A DNA stretch of 64,000 bases. It comes from Comamonas sp. (GTDB lineage Bacteria; Pseudomonadota; Gammaproteobacteria; Burkholderiales; Burkholderiaceae_C). The stretch is from NCBI GenBank assembly GCA_028690035.1, contig JAQVCA010000007.1, positions 133,126 to 197,125 on the forward strand. Direction: 5' to 3'. The position numbers were made by a program, and so were the translations under genes. This document shows positions 61,340-64,000 of this stretch, piece after piece. The notes under the pieces are model-generated. The model made no database searches. It was not told the DNA's origin and saw nothing but the letters and a program-made list of their open reading frames with translations. Positions within the stretch are counted from its first letter, which is position 1, and every line of letters starts with the position of its first letter.

Positions 61340-62167
61340 ATGACTCCCCCCGTTTTGCAAGCGCGCTACGGCGCCCAAGCCCCCGCTGTCTCCCTGCCCC
61401 ATCTGCCCGCTCTGGATGCCATGTTGCACCACCGCACGGTGCGCCACTTTCTGGGCGATGCTTTGCCCGAGCACACCATCGAGACGCTGGTGGCGGCGGC
61501 GCAATCGGCGCCGACCTCATCCAACCTGCAAACCTGGAGCGTGATTGCGGTCGAGTCGCAAGCGCGCCGCGACCAGCTGGCACAGCTGGTGGGCCAGCAA
61601 AAGCACCTGAGCGCTGCGCCGCTGGTGCTGGTGTGGCTGGCCGATCTGTCGCGCATTGAGCGCCTGGGGCAGGCCCAGGGCCGTGATCCTGCGGGCCTGC
61701 ACTACCTGGACACCTTCCTCATGGCGGTGATCGATGCCACCTTGGCAGCGCAAAACGCCGTGGTGGCGGCCGAGGCCATGGGCCTGGGCACTTGCTACAT
61801 CGGTGGCATGCGCAACCAGCCGGAGCAGGTCGCCCAGGTGCTGGGTACGCCGCGCCAGGTGTTTCCCGTGTTTGGCCTGGTGGTGGGGCACCCCGATCCG
61901 GCCCGCCCGGCCGCCATCAAGCCGCGCCTGCCGCAAAGCGCCGTGCTGCACCGCGAGCAGTACCACGTGCCTGCCACAGCGCAAGAAGAAATTGGTGATT
62001 ACAACGCAGCGTTGGCCGCTTTCATGCGCGCTCAGGGCATGCCCGAGGTGGACTGGAGCACCCAGGTGGTCGATCGCCTGATGACGCCGGAATCGCTGTC
62101 TGGCCGCCATCGCCTGTACGAAGCCTTGCGCAATGCAGGTTTTGGCTATACCGATATCGACGGCTGA
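61340..62167 (+). CDS. NADPH-dependent nitroreductase-family oxidoreductase
   Basis: A 275-residue FMN enzyme of the NfsA/flavin-reductase group. Motifs: MLHHRTVRHFLGDALPEH with the FMN-phosphate Arg, AQSAPTSSNLQTWSVIAVE, LGTCYIGGMRNQPEQVA, and FGLVVGHPDPARPAAIKPRL. It lies between msrP and msrQ and ends three bases before msrQ, so it is part of the same transcript. MsrQ takes electrons from a flavin reductase in some bacteria; this enzyme could fill that place. Confidence 0.88.
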   Translation: MTPPVLQARYGAQAPAVSLPHLPALDAMLHHRTVRHFLGDALPEHTIETLVAAAQSAPTSSNLQTWSVIAVESQARRDQLAQLVGQQKHLSAAPLVLVWLADLSRIERLGQAQGRDPAGLHYLDTFLMAVIDATLAAQNAVVAAEAMGLGTCYIGGMRNQPEQVAQVLGTPRQVFPVFGLVVGHPDPARPAAIKPRLPQSAVLHREQYHVPATAQEEIGDYNAALAAFMRAQGMPEVDWSTQVVDRLMTPESLSGRHRLYEALRNAGFGYTDIDG

Positions 62168-62169
62168 CC

Positions 62170-62883
62170 ATGGGCAGCGCCCCCCTTGCCCGCTGGTCCC
62201 CGCTGCTGTTGCACCGCGCCACCAAACCGGTGGTGTGGCTGCTGTGTCTGGCACCGCTGGCCTGGATGGTGGTGGCCTTGCTGACCGATCGGTTGGGGCC
62301 CAATCCTGCTGAAGCGCTGATCCGCAGCAGCGGCGATTGGGCACTGCGCGGTCTGTGTCTGGCGCTGGCGATCACGCCGCTGCGCCAGGCGCTGGGGCTG
62401 ACGCCGTTGGCGCGGTTGCGCCGCTTGATCGGGCTGTTTGCGTTTTTCTATGCCGCGCTGCATGCCCTGTGCTACCTCTGGCTGGACATGGGTTGGCTGT
62501 GGGACGATGCGCTGCAGGATGTGCTGCAGCGCCCCTTTATTCTGGTGGGGGCCTTGGCATTGCTGGTGCTGCTGGCCCTGGCACTGACCTCGCCCCAGCG
62601 CGTGCTGCAGGCGCTGGGCGCACGCCGCTGGCAGCGCCTGCATCTGGGTATTCATGCCGCAGCCTGGCTGGCATTGCTGCATTTTTACTGGATGCGTCTG
62701 GGCAAAAACCTGTGGGCAGAGGTGGCGGTGTACGCCACCATCGTGCTGCTGCTGCAGGGCTGGCGGGTGTTCAAAAAGCGTGCCCGACACTGGCCAGCAC
62801 CTGCAGGGGGCCTGTCTGGCGAATCAGATCGACCTGCTCGGGCTGGCGCACGTAGAGGGTGCCACCAAACGACAGGGCGTTGA
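62170..62883 (+). CDS. msrQ: MsrQ haem-binding membrane subunit
   Basis: Haem b quinol or flavin-linked electron donor to MsrP. The 237-residue product has six predicted helices, RSSGDWALRGLCLALAITPL with LRQALGLTPLARLRRLIGLF (both MsrQ-typical), haem histidines in YAALHALCYLW and RLHLGIHAAAWLALLHF. Family similarity ends about residue 205 (GWRVFKKRAR); the last 30 residues are antisense to the neighbouring gene and appear to be a read-on tail. Confidence 0.92.
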   Translation: MGSAPLARWSPLLLHRATKPVVWLLCLAPLAWMVVALLTDRLGPNPAEALIRSSGDWALRGLCLALAITPLRQALGLTPLARLRRLIGLFAFFYAALHALCYLWLDMGWLWDDALQDVLQRPFILVGALALLVLLALALTSPQRVLQALGARRWQRLHLGIHAAAWLALLHFYWMRLGKNLWAEVAVYATIVLLLQGWRVFKKRARHWPAPAGGLSGESDRPARAGARRGCHQTTGR

Positions 62884-63685
62884 TGGAAATGCCCTCAAAG
62901 TGCTCTTGGCTGCGCGGCACCACCAGCATCCAGCCGTGGCCCACCAGCAGATTGAAGGAGGGTAGCAATCCATCGGCACCGGGCTGCAGGCCCAGCTGGT
63001 CGCGTGCCTGGGTGTAGGCGCTGAGCATGGCGTCTGCGCTGACATCGGGGGGCACGCCGGGGCCGACGGGCACCTTCAGCAGGGCATGGGCCATGGTCAG
63101 GGCCGGGTGCCGGTACACCGTATGGGCCACGGCGTCTGTGGGCAGGTCGGCGGCCCACTGCGCCAGAGAGGCATTGCCGGGCTCTGCCGGAATCCATTGC
63201 ACATGCTTGTGGCGCTGGCTGGCACCTGCGGGCGCGCCGCCGTTGTAAAAGCCCAGGCCGCCCAGGGTGCAGAGCAGCTGGGCCAGCACCTCAAAATCGC
63301 ACCGTTCCAAGGGGGTCAGTTGCTCGGCAAAGGTGCGCCGTGCCAGCACCAAGTGGTGCAAGCAGACCGGAAACTTGTTCAACACGATGGTGTGCTGCGT
63401 GCCGATGGGGCCGACGGTGAGCGCTGGATCGGGGTTCAGAAACGGGTTGAAATTGGGGTCGCGCGGCCCGCCGGGCAACACGACGCTGCTGGTGGTGTGG
63501 TCTGCCACTGGTGCTGCGGCGGCTTTGGCCGCATCCTTGCGCGCCAGGGCCTCGGCCCAGCGCACGATGAAGCGCAGGCCGTGCTGTGTGACCTCAGTCT
63601 CGCTGGTCTGCAGGGGGCTGAGCGCGCCGCTGGCCAGGGCGCTGTCGGTGCGGCTGCGAATGGCTGCCATCCAGTCGGGTTGCAT
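62771..63685 (-). CDS. ATP adenylyltransferase (Ap4A phosphorylase) family
   Basis: Phosphorolyses diadenosine tetraphosphate to ATP and ADP. The 304-residue HIT-like protein has HTIVLNKFPVCLHHLVLAR, GFYNGGAPAGASQRHKHVQW with the HxHxQ catalytic motif HKHVQ, and the C-terminal PSFNLLVGHGWMLVVPRSQE. Start MQPDWMAAIRS at 63685; an upstream frame is unsupported. Its 3' end overlaps msrQ by 113 bases tail-to-tail. Confidence 0.88.
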   Translation of the reverse strand: MQPDWMAAIRSRTDSALASGALSPLQTSETEVTQHGLRFIVRWAEALARKDAAKAAAAPVADHTTSSVVLPGGPRDPNFNPFLNPDPALTVGPIGTQHTIVLNKFPVCLHHLVLARRTFAEQLTPLERCDFEVLAQLLCTLGGLGFYNGGAPAGASQRHKHVQWIPAEPGNASLAQWAADLPTDAVAHTVYRHPALTMAHALLKVPVGPGVPPDVSADAMLSAYTQARDQLGLQPGADGLLPSFNLLVGHGWMLVVPRSQEHFEGISINALSFGGTLYVRQPEQVDLIRQTGPLQVLASVGHAF

Positions 63686-63803
63686 GGGTCTGTCTCCTCT
63701 GTCCAAAACGCCCCATGCTACAGGCGCGCATCGGCCCCGATGGAGCGCCCGTCTGGTTACTTTCCCGGATTGTGCGTGCTGCAAAAACCGCGTGCTGTGC
63801 GTT

Positions 63804-64000
63804 TCACCAGGACACAGGCAAGGTCACGATGCTGTCCCAGTCCATGCCGGGCAGACTATCGTGGTGCGCCACCAGCACCCAGCGCGGCAGGGCGGTGTGG
63901 GCGATGTGCTCGGCCAAGGCGTCCAAGGCCCGCCCCAGATATTGGATCGAAGCCCAATCCAGCCCGGCATCGGGCGCATCGAGCACGGTGATGGACGCGC
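63804..64000 (-). CDS. C-terminal end of an ABC-type ATPase, cut by window edge
   Basis: The last 65 residues of a protein running off the window. SITVLDAPDAGLDWASI resembles a Walker B plus D-loop (usual form LLDEPxAGLD), and WVLVAHHDSLPGM contains an H-loop-like histidine. The catalytic Glu after the Walker B Asp is Ala here. It could be the ATPase half of an exporter; too little is visible for more. Confidence 0.5.
   Translation of the reverse strand, partial: ASITVLDAPDAGLDWASIQYLGRALDALAEHIAHTALPRWVLVAHHDSLPGMDWDSIVTLPVSW

Noticed and set aside
1-64000. tRNA or rRNA genes
   Set aside because: Scanning gaps on both strands showed no cloverleaf with TTCGA-type arms or rRNA segments; a covariance search was not possible here.

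Overview
The window is a chromosomal segment of a GC-rich betaproteobacterium, most likely family Comamonadaceae (Burkholderiales). Evidence: the rpsF-priB-rpsR-rplI-dnaB order, the alaA-hom-thrC-moco gene chain, the protein sequence types, and many intergenic copies of a palindromic repeat with ends like GAGCTGCTTGCGCTT. I saw no rRNA, tRNA, CRISPR, prophage or insertion sequence. Housekeeping genes dominate; accessory content lies mainly at about 13.5-22 kb, 25.8-35.3 kb, 45.9-48.8 kb and 54.2-56.8 kb.

Layout. 0.1-3.2 kb: ribosomal protein and replication operon ending in dnaB. 3.4-6.8 kb (minus): a small membrane protein behind a PIN-PhoH ATPase, a PrxQ/Bcp peroxiredoxin and an Mth938-fold protein. 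7.0-13.4 kb: alanine aminotransferase, homoserine dehydrogenase and threonine synthase, then molybdopterin genes mobB, moeA, moaD. 13.6-18.2 kb: energy-coupling-factor biotin importer bioMNY coupled to an acyl-CoA ligase and a degenerate thiolase. 18.3-22.0 kb: cobalamin riboswitch controlling a TonB receptor, a BtuF-like binding protein and a diverged PduO-like protein. 22.0-25.7 kb (minus): flavohemoglobin, miaA, and a Bcr/CflA drug efflux pump.

25.8-33.2 kb (minus) is a catabolic operon: metallo-beta-lactamase-fold protein, FAD aromatic hydroxylase, tiny DUF2783 protein, VOC-fold metalloprotein, fumarylacetoacetase-type hydrolase, two TRAP transporter subunits and a zeta-class GST isomerase, facing a divergent LysR regulator. 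Its composition predicts an aromatic ring-cleavage route of the gentisate/homogentisate type in which a single VOC module may be the ring-opening enzyme. 34.2-35.3 kb is a gene-free decayed stretch with a LysR remnant and two inverted copies of another repeat.

35.3-45.8 kb: dbpA, gdhA, an RpiR regulator, mutL, a glycine-zipper lipoprotein, dedA, amiC, tsaE, queG. 45.9-48.8 kb: an OprC-type copper TonB receptor with a DUF2946 protein. 48.9-54.1 kb: RhlE-type helicase, orn, M48 protease, rsgA. 54.3-56.8 kb: an unusual soluble protein with two tandem dCache-like modules and a C-terminal CheW domain. 56.9-64 kb: alpha/beta hydrolase, aroQ, glnS, msrP-nitroreductase-msrQ, an Ap4A phosphorylase whose 3' end overlaps msrQ tail-to-tail, and the end of an ABC-type ATPase cut by the window edge.

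The most notable features are the double-dCache/CheW protein, the VOC-containing aromatic operon with its metal-site-altered MBL protein, the bioMNY-ligase-thiolase operon whose thiolase lacks the usual acid/base cysteine, and the nested-palindrome repeats that act as terminators and also supply stop codons and C-termini to coding genes.
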